Source of the DNA: Clostridium paridis
Lineage (GTDB): Bacteria > Bacillota > Clostridia > Clostridiales > Clostridiaceae
Assembly (NCBI RefSeq): GCF_016765615.1
Contig: NZ_JAESWA010000023.1
Coordinates: forward strand, 454,093-518,092
Reading direction: 5' to 3'
Length of the DNA stretch: 64,000 nucleotides
Below, one piece after another: positions 17,740 to 26,171 of the stretch. Numbering within the stretch: position 1 is the stretch's first letter; the number at the start of each line of letters is the position of its first letter. The notes beneath the pieces were generated by a model. The model had not been told where the DNA came from, searched no databases, and worked only from the letters and a program-made list of their open reading frames with translations. The position numbers and the translations under genes were made by a program.

Positions 17740-18582
17740 GTGAGTTGGATTTATGAAAAAAATGATGATAATACAGGCAGATATGTGCTTGGTACTGTAG
17801 GTGAAAAACCACTGATATGCATTGGAGTTAATCCAAGTACTGCAGAACCAGATATGCTAGATAATACTCTGGAATCAGTTGTAAGAATAAGTGAAGCAAA
17901 TGGATTTGACAGCTGGATTATGCTGAATGTATATCCACAAAGAGCGACAGATCCAGAGGATATGCATGATAAACGAGATAATGAGCTGGTGTGCGAAAAT
18001 TTACTGCATATCGAAAATATAATGAAAAATAAACAACCCGCAATTTGGGCAGCATGGGGAACAGTAATTACAAAGCGACCATATCTACTGAACTGCCTAT
18101 ATCAGATTGTTGATATATCAAAAAAATATGATTGTAAATGGTATAATGCAGGACAAGTTTCGAAACTTGGACATCCGCATCATCCGCTATACTTAAAGAA
18201 AACAGAAAAACTGAAAGAATTTGATATTGAGGAATATATAAAAAAGGCTAGTGCAGAATTGGTATTTTCCTATATTAAAGGCCTAAAAAACAACTCATTG
18301 AGTAATAAGGCAGATCTTCGTGAATCACTTTATAAAGCGAATTTTATGGACAAGAATCACGATAAATACTCGAATACAAGGCCAATTGATGTTGATGCAG
18401 AATTGAGAACTTTAAAAAAAGCTGACTACAAAAGCACACGAGCATTGCTTACAGCTTTTATGAGAGAAGAAGATTTTGTTAATGGAGCAATAAATAGAAG
18501 AATAGAAAACGGAGACCTTTTATCAGTTCTGAAACAACTTAAAAAGCTCTACAAAGAACCTATCGGGGAGATTTATAGATGA
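17740..18582 (+). CDS. DUF1643 protein with C-terminal helical domain
   Basis: 280 aa, GTG start behind ATAGGAG. Residues 1-160 are DUF1643: ICIGVNPSTAEPDMLDNT, WIMLNVYPQRATDPEDM, and GHPHHPLYLKK. Residues about 170-280 look like the DUF6508 type, with ALLTAFMREEDFVNGAI. Neither domain has an enzymatic role I can state. Its position behind the DUF262 nuclease and 4-base overlap with the zinc-ribbon gene argue that it belongs to the same transferred cassette. Confidence 0.75.
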   Translation: MSWIYEKNDDNTGRYVLGTVGEKPLICIGVNPSTAEPDMLDNTLESVVRISEANGFDSWIMLNVYPQRATDPEDMHDKRDNELVCENLLHIENIMKNKQPAIWAAWGTVITKRPYLLNCLYQIVDISKKYDCKWYNAGQVSKLGHPHHPLYLKKTEKLKEFDIEEYIKKASAELVFSYIKGLKNNSLSNKADLRESLYKANFMDKNHDKYSNTRPIDVDAELRTLKKADYKSTRALLTAFMREEDFVNGAINRRIENGDLLSVLKQLKKLYKEPIGEIYR

Positions 18583-18782
18583 GAGTTATTTATAAACAGT
18601 GTCCAAAGTGTGGTTCAAAGAATACGCTAAAAATTATATACGGATTTCCTAGTCATGAACTTCTTCTTGAGGTTGAAGCTGGTGAAGTTAAGCTGGGTGG
18701 TTGCTGTATTTTTGAAGGTAACCCGGAATATTACTGTAAAGATTGCAAGTGCGAATGGAGCAGGGAACAGGCTATAGAATGA
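18579..18782 (+). CDS. Small zinc-ribbon protein
   Basis: 67-aa protein with two cysteine pairs (CPKCG near residues 8-12 and CKDCKC near 53-58) and the conserved middle EVKLGGCCIFEGNPEYYC. A zinc ribbon is likely. Its ATGA start overlaps the stop of the DUF1643 gene, so it is translationally coupled. Related short proteins are common in Firmicutes without a known function. Confidence 0.7.
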   Translation: MRVIYKQCPKCGSKNTLKIIYGFPSHELLLEVEAGEVKLGGCCIFEGNPEYYCKDCKCEWSREQAIE

Positions 18783-18887
18783 GACTAAAAATGTAAGCTC
18801 CTTAAAATAGGTTATGCTTTATTATAGTGTTGAAAAATAACCCAATAATAAAGATCTAAATGCTTATTTGTATCAATAGGTTTAAGA

Positions 18888-19063
18888 GTGAATATTGAAG
18901 TTAGACAAATAAACCCTAGACTGTATGTAAGTTTAGGGTTTGTTTTTATAAGGAGAAAATAAGTGTTGAATATTATTAAATCAACTTCCTTTTATATGCA
19001 AAGGTGGTAAAATGGTAATAGATAAGATATTAAAAATACAATTTAATTTGGACAAATAAAATG
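18888..19063 (+). repeat. Direct repeat, right flank of DUF262 cassette
   Basis: Third copy of the intergenic element. It has the terminator AACCCTAGACT (18912-18922) / AGTTTAGGGTT (18930-18940), then the shared AT-rich stretch. The 324-base gap between genes (18783-19106) holds this repeat and no gene I can support. Confidence 0.7.
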
Positions 19064-19106
19064 AAGTTTGGAAAGATATATTTTATAGCAGATTATAGGG
19101 GGAATT

Positions 19107-19418
19107 ATGAAAGATTACAATAAATTAGTTCGTGATAAGATACCAGAAATAATAAAAGAATCTGGAAGACAATGTGATTACATAATAGCTGATAAAAAAG
19201 AACAATTAGAGTTATTAATAAATAAACTTGATGAAGAGGTTTTAGAGTTTAAAGAAGATAGAAACCTAGAAGAACTTGCAGATATTATGGAAGTTTTATT
19301 TGCGCTTGCAAATAATCTAGGGTTTAAAGAAGAGGAACTTATAAAGAAGAGGGAAGAGAAGAAGGGGGAAAGAGGAGGATTTGAAGATGGGATAGTTCTC
19401 CAGAAGGTGTATGAGTAA
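19107..19418 (+). CDS. MazG/HisE-like pyrophosphohydrolase
   Basis: 103-aa member of the phosphoribosyl-ATP pyrophosphatase-like MazG branch: YNKLVRDKIPEII at the start, KLDEEVLEF and LEELADIMEVLFAL with the metal-binding acidic residues, and KREEKKGERGGFEDGIVL at the end. It is distinct from the two RS21-C6-like genes. AGGGGGAA precedes the ATG. Its last 8 bases overlap the start of the HNH gene, which implies coupled expression. Likely hydrolyses NTPs or related nucleotides. Confidence 0.85.
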   Translation: MKDYNKLVRDKIPEIIKESGRQCDYIIADKKEQLELLINKLDEEVLEFKEDRNLEELADIMEVLFALANNLGFKEEELIKKREEKKGERGGFEDGIVLQKVYE

Positions 19419-20565
19419 TATAACGGATTTATCTATAGGAGCTATAGAGATTAAAAACATAGTTCCAACAAGTAGTAAGGTTGATTATAGAATTTTTTCA
19501 AGACTCTTGGATGAGGACAGGGTTGTTGCTAGTTATAAAATGTATTGGTTACTAGGTATTTTAGATGAGGTTAGCATAGGAAATAGAGAAATTGAGTTTA
19601 ATAAAATAATATCTAGAATGATTGTATATGCATGGTATCCAACTATGCAATATAGATTAAGCTTTGGAAGCTTTGATAATTTAAAGAAGCCTATTAATTA
19701 CATAGCATTTAAATATGGATATGCAGCAAATTGTGATGAAAGAAAGTTATTAGAGTTTATATATAGTAGTGATGATAGTGAACTAAATAAAATGATTAAA
19801 GAATTAGCGTATAAAGTTCCTTATAGATTATTGTCACCATTCTTCACAGAGGAGCTTAAAGGGCAGAAGGACAACTTGAAAAATAATATGATTACTGAGC
19901 TTTCTGTGGAAGAATGTAATTGTCTTTATAAGATTATTAAAGGAGATAAAGATAAAATTATAATCAATGAAGGTTGGGTAGATTACTTGAAGGAAAACTA
20001 CGGAGTAATAAAATATTGGATATATTATAAGTTAATTAGTTTTCTTCAAAAAAGAAATCCTAATGTACCTGCAATAGCATTTAAACTGGAAGTTCCAAAG
20101 AGTAGAAATTTAACTACAGCTACAAATCTTTGGAAAAAGATAATTAATGATAAGAAAATAAAAGACATTTATACTGGTAAGGACTTTGTGGTTGAAAACT
20201 ATAATTTTTATGGTGTACTAAGCATAGACCATTTTATACCATGGAGTTTTGTACTACATGATGAGATGTGGAACTTAATACCTACATTTAAAAATATTAA
20301 TAGCAAAAAAAGTGATAAGCTTCTTTCACTTGATAAATATTTAGGAGATTTTTGTGACGTTCAATATGCAGCCTTTACATATCTATGTGATAAGAGAATT
20401 GGCAAAGATTTAGAAAGCTATGTAGAAGGACTTAAAATAGATGAGCCGTATAAATTAAATAATTATAAGAGGAAACAAGAATTTGATAAAAAGCTTAGAG
20501 AGTGCATAAATCCATTGTATCAGATTGCTAGGAATCAAGGGTTTGAAGTGATGGAGAAAATCTAG
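19411..20565 (+). CDS. HNH endonuclease-domain protein
   Basis: 384-aa protein. The C-terminal third carries an HNH-type motif, SIDHFIPWSF...WNLIPTFKNINSKKSDKL near residues 270-305, with the paired His/Asn and trailing Lys expected for a beta-beta-alpha metal nuclease. The N-terminal 250 residues are helical and unrecognised, possibly a DNA- or partner-binding domain. Overlap with the preceding MazG-like gene and a 110-base gap to the PLD/helicase gene suggest a functional unit. Confidence 0.78.
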   Translation: MSNITDLSIGAIEIKNIVPTSSKVDYRIFSRLLDEDRVVASYKMYWLLGILDEVSIGNREIEFNKIISRMIVYAWYPTMQYRLSFGSFDNLKKPINYIAFKYGYAANCDERKLLEFIYSSDDSELNKMIKELAYKVPYRLLSPFFTEELKGQKDNLKNNMITELSVEECNCLYKIIKGDKDKIIINEGWVDYLKENYGVIKYWIYYKLISFLQKRNPNVPAIAFKLEVPKSRNLTTATNLWKKIINDKKIKDIYTGKDFVVENYNFYGVLSIDHFIPWSFVLHDEMWNLIPTFKNINSKKSDKLLSLDKYLGDFCDVQYAAFTYLCDKRIGKDLESYVEGLKIDEPYKLNNYKRKQEFDKKLRECINPLYQIARNQGFEVMEKI

Positions 20566-20675
20566 TATTGCTCAATTGTAACTTTATTACGAGTAGATAA
20601 ACTTTTTTGCAGAGTCACGTTATATTGAGAAAAATGAAAATAATATAGCAAGAGAAGACTGGAAAGGGATAAAGA

Positions 20676-23573
20676 ATGATAGATAGTACAAATCTTATCG
20701 AAGAGAATGAAATTGATATACAGGAAATAAAACATAAAGAAATAAAAAATGAACGCTATTTGGTAGATAATAAGTTAATTGTTAATTCAGATAAAGGTAA
20801 TCTTTTAGATGAGCTTAAAAGATGTTTAAGTGAATGTGAGAAATTCTATTTCAGCGTAGCATTCATTAACTTCAGTGGACTTCAACTTCTTTTAGATAGT
20901 TTTAAAGATCTTGAAGAAAGAGGGATTAAGGGGAAAATTCTTACTTCAACATATTTATATTTTACAGATCCTAATGCGCTAGAAAGAATAAAGAAGTTTT
21001 CTAATATTGATTTAAAGATTTTTGTAGCTGATAAGGAGAATGGTTTTCACACAAAAGCCTATATTTTTGAAAATAAAGACGATTATAAAATAATTATTGG
21101 TTCATCAAATATAACTCAAAGAGCATTAAAAAGTAATATGGAATGGAATGTACAAGCTGTTTCTAAGAAGGAAGATAGTTTTACTAAAGATGTAATAGAA
21201 GAATATATAAAACTCTGGAATTCAGAACATTCAAATGAAGTTGACAGGAATTTTTTAGATAGTTATGGGGATTTTATCAAGAAACTTAAATCAGAAGAGA
21301 AATCTAAAAAAATTGAGTTTGATGATTATAAATTAATTACTCCTAATTCCATGCAAAAAAGAGCAATAGAAAATTTAAATAGGTTAAGAGAATCAGGTGA
21401 AACTAAGGCATTAGTAATAGCTGCAACTGGTACAGGAAAAACGTATATGTCAGCATTTGATGTCATTAACTATAAGCCTAATAAACTACTCTTTTTAGTT
21501 CATAGAGAGGAAATATTAAATACTGCAGAGAAGACTTTTAAGAAACTAGTTAAAAATAAAAAAGTGACAACAGGCTTAATTACTGGAAGCAAAAAGAATT
21601 TTAAAGCGGACTATATTTTTTCAACTATACAGTCTATGAATAATTGCCTTGATGAATTTAAAAGAGATCATTTTGATTATATAGTTGTAGATGAGGCTCA
21701 TCATTCATCAAGTGATACCTATAAAAAAGTTATGGACTATTTTAGACCAAAGTTTGTTTTAGGAATGACAGCAACTCCAGAAAGATGCGATACTGAAAAT
21801 ATATTTGATATTTATGACAATAACGTTGCTTTAGAAGTTAGATTAAGAGAGGCTCTAGAATTAGAATTAGTAATTCCATTTCACTATTTCGGGATAACTG
21901 ATATTGAGGATGTAGATCTAAGTGATATTAAAGCAGATGACATCTCAGAAATATCAAAAAGATTGCAAGTTAATAAAAGAGTTGATTTTATAATAGAAAA
22001 GATGGATTTCTATGGATACGATGGATTAAAACTAAAATGTCTTGGGTTTTGTGTAAATATAGAACATGCAAAGTATATGGCAAATGAATTTAATATAAGA
22101 GGCATAAAGAGTATATATTTGTCGAGTGATAATAAACCTGAAGAAAGACAGAAAGTTATAAATAGATTAGAGAATGATGAGGATGAGCTAGAAGTAATTT
22201 TTACAGTTGATATTTTTAATGAAGGTGTTGATATACCATCAGTAAATACTGTATTAATGTTAAGGCCAACTAATTCTCCTATAGTATTTATTCAACAATT
22301 AGGTAGAGGGCTTAGAAAATATCAAGATAAGAGTTTTTTAACCGTATTAGATTTTATAGGAAATCATAATAAAGCATTTTTAATAGCATTAGCACTAAAT
22401 GGGTCAAGATATTATGATAAAGATAGTTTAAAGGTTGCTGTAGCAACTCAGTTTTCTAATATACCTGGATGCACAAATATTCAAATGGATAGAATTTCTC
22501 AGGAGAGAATATTAGAGCAGCTTAATACTGAGAATTTTAATTCTATGAAATATTTAAAGGAAGAGTATTTAGAATTCAAGAAGATGAATAGTGGTAAGGT
22601 TCCATATTTAATGATGGATTATGAAAAATATGATGGAGCCCCCAATCCACTTAAGTTTTTAAATAAAGAGAAAACATATTTGGGTTTTGTTGCAAAAATT
22701 GAAAAGGATGAAGCTCTAGATAAACTATTAGAAAATGAAGTCTTTTCAAAAATACTTAAGGAACTTACTGATAAATTACCTGTTAAAAGAATCTATGAAT
22801 TTAGTATAATAAAATATTTAATTCAGCATGAAGAAATAGATTTTAATAAGGCAAAACGTGAAATATTAAAATATATAGATAATGTTGATGATGAAAGTAT
22901 TGAACATGCATTGAATACATTAAATCAAAATTACTATGATTCAGCTCAACTTAAAAATTATGTCCGTTGCTTTGATTATAAGGATGGAATTTTAAGTACA
23001 ACTTGGGATTTTAAAAAAATTATACAAAATAAAAAGTATAAAATTTATATTGAAGATGTTCTAAACTATGGGATTGTATTATATGAAAAGAGTTTTGAAA
23101 ATAAATACTATGGAAATCCATTCTTGAAATTATATGAGCAATATCAAATGGTAGACGCAGCTTTATTATCAAACTACACTAAAATCCATAGTTCTTTTAG
23201 GGGAAGTGGTCTAATAACAAACGGAAAAGAATATTTCTTATTTGTTGATTTACATAAGGATGAAGATATAAAAGAAAGCATTAATTATAAGGACAAGTTT
23301 ATAGGTCAAAATTATTTTCAATGGCAGACACCTAATAATACAGCGCAAAATTCTGAAAGAGGAAAGAATATTATAGATAATAGAATTAGAGGGATTAATC
23401 TTCATATCTTTGTTAGAAAATACAAAGAAATAGATGGAGTAGTTCAGCAATATATCTATATAGGTAAAGGGGATACAGTAGAATACAATGGAGAAAGACC
23501 TATTACAGTTAAAATAAAGTTGCAAAACAAAATGCCAGTTAGTTTATACACAGAATTTATAAAGAAAGTTTAA
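20676..23573 (+). CDS. PLD nuclease-DEAD helicase-DUF3427 protein
   Basis: 965-aa multidomain enzyme. Residues about 35-185 form a phospholipase-D-type nuclease domain with HTKAYIFE and GSSNITQRAL. A superfamily 2 helicase follows, with Walker A AATGTGKT near 250, DEAH box VVDEAHHS, motif III GMTATPER and motif VI QQLGRGLRKY. The C-terminal ~300 residues match the DUF3427 type found on such helicases. ATP-driven translocation coupled to DNA cleavage is expected. It ends at a strong terminator shared with the convergent NUDIX gene. Confidence 0.9.
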   Translation: MIDSTNLIEENEIDIQEIKHKEIKNERYLVDNKLIVNSDKGNLLDELKRCLSECEKFYFSVAFINFSGLQLLLDSFKDLEERGIKGKILTSTYLYFTDPNALERIKKFSNIDLKIFVADKENGFHTKAYIFENKDDYKIIIGSSNITQRALKSNMEWNVQAVSKKEDSFTKDVIEEYIKLWNSEHSNEVDRNFLDSYGDFIKKLKSEEKSKKIEFDDYKLITPNSMQKRAIENLNRLRESGETKALVIAATGTGKTYMSAFDVINYKPNKLLFLVHREEILNTAEKTFKKLVKNKKVTTGLITGSKKNFKADYIFSTIQSMNNCLDEFKRDHFDYIVVDEAHHSSSDTYKKVMDYFRPKFVLGMTATPERCDTENIFDIYDNNVALEVRLREALELELVIPFHYFGITDIEDVDLSDIKADDISEISKRLQVNKRVDFIIEKMDFYGYDGLKLKCLGFCVNIEHAKYMANEFNIRGIKSIYLSSDNKPEERQKVINRLENDEDELEVIFTVDIFNEGVDIPSVNTVLMLRPTNSPIVFIQQLGRGLRKYQDKSFLTVLDFIGNHNKAFLIALALNGSRYYDKDSLKVAVATQFSNIPGCTNIQMDRISQERILEQLNTENFNSMKYLKEEYLEFKKMNSGKVPYLMMDYEKYDGAPNPLKFLNKEKTYLGFVAKIEKDEALDKLLENEVFSKILKELTDKLPVKRIYEFSIIKYLIQHEEIDFNKAKREILKYIDNVDDESIEHALNTLNQNYYDSAQLKNYVRCFDYKDGILSTTWDFKKIIQNKKYKIYIEDVLNYGIVLYEKSFENKYYGNPFLKLYEQYQMVDAALLSNYTKIHSSFRGSGLITNGKEYFLFVDLHKDEDIKESINYKDKFIGQNYFQWQTPNNTAQNSERGKNIIDNRIRGINLHIFVRKYKEIDGVVQQYIYIGKGDTVEYNGERPITVKIKLQNKMPVSLYTEFIKKV

Positions 23574-23617
23574 AAAAAGACGTTTGTTTGCTATTTGTGG
23601 CAAACAAACGTCTTTTT
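23574..23617. terminator. Bidirectional terminator
   Basis: An 18-bp perfect stem (23574-23591 with 23600-23617), 8-base loop, A-run on the left and T-run on the right, serving both convergent genes. Confidence 0.88.
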
Positions 23618-23620
23618 CGT

Positions 23621-24016
23621 CTATATGTCAGTAACTAATTGTTTTACTGCAGGAATATCTGCTGGTGCCCAATTAAGAGAAAGAAGATCTTCTCTATTTA
23701 ACCACCTAAGCTCAGCATGTTCACTTGCAGTAGGAGACCCAGAAACCAATTTACATTTGACAGTAACTAAATTTATAATAAATGCATCATATTCATGAGT
23801 ATTGTCATTAAACACATCTATAAATTCAACAGAACAATCTAATTCTTCCATGATTTCTCTTTCAATTGCTTCTTTATATCCTTCTCCTTTTTCTAATTTT
23901 CCACCAGGAAATTCCCAAAAGTTTGGGAGAGACATATTAGGAGAGCGAAGTGCGCAAAGAATTTCATTATTCTCATTTTGAATAATTGCACCAACTACCT
24001 TAACTAATTTCTTCAT
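23621..24016 (-). CDS. NUDIX (MutT-like) hydrolase
   Basis: 131-aa NUDIX hydrolase with an intact box: GGKLEKGEGYKEAIEREIMEEL. It resembles (deoxy)nucleoside triphosphate pyrophosphohydrolases of the 8-oxo-dGTP type that sanitise nucleotide pools. I use ATG 24016, six bases after GAGGTG; a GTG at 24025 is part of that ribosome site. Its placement tail-to-tail with the DUF3427 helicase, close to a MazG gene, makes it a possible member of that locus. Confidence 0.87.
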   Translation of the reverse strand: MKKLVKVVGAIIQNENNEILCALRSPNMSLPNFWEFPGGKLEKGEGYKEAIEREIMEELDCSVEFIDVFNDNTHEYDAFIINLVTVKCKLVSGSPTASEHAELRWLNREDLLSLNWAPADIPAVKQLVTDI

Positions 24017-24416
24017 ATAATTCACCTCTATATAATATTGTAAAATGAATTAATAAAAAAGCAAATATTTATTTTAAAGGGCTTGTATAGTATAAAAGAT
24101 TATAAAAGGACTAAAGCGTATGACATTACAGGTAAGTTCTATAATATAGAAGAGTTGATATAGTATAATTATATTTAAACTTTCAATTTACTAAAGGGTT
24201 CGTGGGATTCAGAAGTTTAATATAAAGGGGAATAGATATGTACGTATAATGTTAAGAGGAGAATTTTAATTGTAAATGATTTAAGTAAAAACAGGCAGAA
24301 CAGACAAAAGAGAATTAATATTATAAAACAATATGGCAGTATAAACTAAATATAATTTAAATAGTTAAATACAGAAAATTTTACATAAACCGATATATAG
24401 ATTAGAAATATTAATA
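24017..24416. other. Gene-free AT-rich stretch
   Basis: About 400 bases of very AT-rich sequence. Apart from the NUDIX ribosome site at the left edge I see no gene, strong hairpin or repeat. Confidence 0.5.
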
Positions 24417-25928
24417 TTGAATGGGGAGATTATTATAGAGACTAAAAATTTTATTAAATCTATTATTAATATAATGATATTTATTGACACGTTTGTTAAA
24501 ACATTTAGAGATGAAGGTAAAAGCTATGAAAAAAAAGGAGTGTTACAAAAATATTATAAACCAATTTCAAATTTAATTTATATTTATGGATTTATAGTTA
24601 TATTATTTTCATCAGTTTTAGTTATAGGATTATTAGATAGCTCTTTATTATTATTGCTAAAAATAAGTGATATAGTGAGGGATTTTATTTACAATAAAAA
24701 TTTAGTGAGTAGTAATATAGGTAATATAATAAATAATACTATTAATAATAGTTATTTTATGTATTGTATTAAGGTTATATTATATATAAGTAGAAACGTA
24801 GTATATATAATAATACCAGTAATAATAATATCAATTGCTAGTGTATGGATTGCAACTAAAAAAAATATGAAATTTGATTATCAAGGAAAGTTTTTGATAA
24901 CAATTTCAATATTAAATTCTATATATGAAAAAAGTAATGTTAAGCTTTTACCATTATTACTTGTAAATATATGTATATATTCTATAAGTAGGTTTTTCAT
25001 ATATGATAATTCAAAAAGTTATGGAGTGTTTATATTAATAAGTAGTATTTACTTGATACTGATAATTTATAAAAAGATAGATAAAGAGATAATAAATATA
25101 AATAAAACTTTTATTTTAGTTTTAATAACACCTATTCTTATATTTAATACAATTAATGTATCAGAGATATCAAGTTATGGAATAATAGCAACAGTTATAG
25201 CAAGCTTCTTTATTATAGATAGAGTAATATCATTAATAATGGATTATAATCATAAAATATTAAATGGAGGAGATTTATTCTTTATAGAAAACTGCCTAGA
25301 TTATAATTATATAGATAAAATCTATAAAAACTTAAATATCTCATCATTAGAATCAGCTGAGAATATGGGTAAATTAAAAGAGATTGGAATATTGAACCTA
25401 TATAAAGGAGAAATTGAAAATATTAACTTAGCAAGAAATTGCTTGTTAAAATACGTAAAAACAAATGCTGATGATGTTGGGGCTAAACAGTATTTAGCTA
25501 TAGCTTATTATAAAAGTGGTGAAGAATTTAAATCTGAAACAATAAGTTTATGTGAAGAAATTCGAAATATAAATACAATTAATCGTATAGAGAATCTAGT
25601 TTTGATTCAAGCACTTATAGATATGGAAAGTTCAGACTATGAGTATATGAATTTATTGTTAGAAGAAGTAAATGAAAAAAAGAATATATATTTTAGATAC
25701 ATAAAGTGTAAAGTTGAAATATTAAGTTGTAAATATGATTATTATGAAATTATAAAAGAAATTAATAAGCTAAAAATGTTTGAAGAGTTTGAAGATATAT
25801 ACATATATTTAATTAGATTGGAAATGTCACAAACAAATATAGATAAAGAAAAAGTAAGAATTGCTATTGAATATTGTGAAAAGAAAGGCTTAGATTATAG
25901 TATATTAGTTGAAAATATTGATATATAA
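24417..25928 (+). CDS. Polytopic membrane protein, TPR-like tail
   Basis: 503-aa protein of unknown function. The first ~290 residues contain about seven hydrophobic segments. The remaining ~210 form a soluble helical tail with TPR-like pairs (ADDVGAKQYLAIAYYKSGEE). Codon use is extremely AT-rich, with ATA dominating Ile, beyond its neighbours. The start is doubtful: TTG 24417 has no ribosome site ahead, GGGGAG lies inside the first codons, and the next ATG is 24474. It stands alone. Confidence 0.55.
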   Translation: MNGEIIIETKNFIKSIINIMIFIDTFVKTFRDEGKSYEKKGVLQKYYKPISNLIYIYGFIVILFSSVLVIGLLDSSLLLLLKISDIVRDFIYNKNLVSSNIGNIINNTINNSYFMYCIKVILYISRNVVYIIIPVIIISIASVWIATKKNMKFDYQGKFLITISILNSIYEKSNVKLLPLLLVNICIYSISRFFIYDNSKSYGVFILISSIYLILIIYKKIDKEIININKTFILVLITPILIFNTINVSEISSYGIIATVIASFFIIDRVISLIMDYNHKILNGGDLFFIENCLDYNYIDKIYKNLNISSLESAENMGKLKEIGILNLYKGEIENINLARNCLLKYVKTNADDVGAKQYLAIAYYKSGEEFKSETISLCEEIRNINTINRIENLVLIQALIDMESSDYEYMNLLLEEVNEKKNIYFRYIKCKVEILSCKYDYYEIIKEINKLKMFEEFEDIYIYLIRLEMSQTNIDKEKVRIAIEYCEKKGLDYSILVENIDI

Positions 25929-26100
25929 TCAATATTAATAGTAAACTAAATGTCTGTGATATCTTAATTAATAATGAATAAAAGATTTAAAAAGAAATAG
26001 AGGCTTACTTCTATATGTTTATTATTAAACTTTTTGTTTAAAGATACATTTAAGGTAAGTGATAATTTGGGCTTTTAAACAAATTATGTGATATGTGTAA

Positions 26101-26136
26101 AAATCCATCACTTCATAAGAAGTTGATGGATTTTTT
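26101..26136. terminator. Bidirectional terminator
   Basis: AAATCCATCACTT pairs with AAGTTGATGGATTT (one bulged T) around CATAAG, followed by T residues. It separates convergent genes at 25928 and 26172. Confidence 0.7.
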
Positions 26137-26171
26137 ATGATTTAGATATTTTTTATTTCAAAATTAATTTA

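Noticed and set aside
14808-19063. Insertion sequence or integrative element with its own recombinase
   Set aside because: Direct repeats flank the cassette, but no transposase, integrase or terminal inverted repeats were found.
23595-23798. Plus-strand frame inside the NUDIX gene
   Set aside because: Opposite-strand shadow of a clear NUDIX hydrolase.
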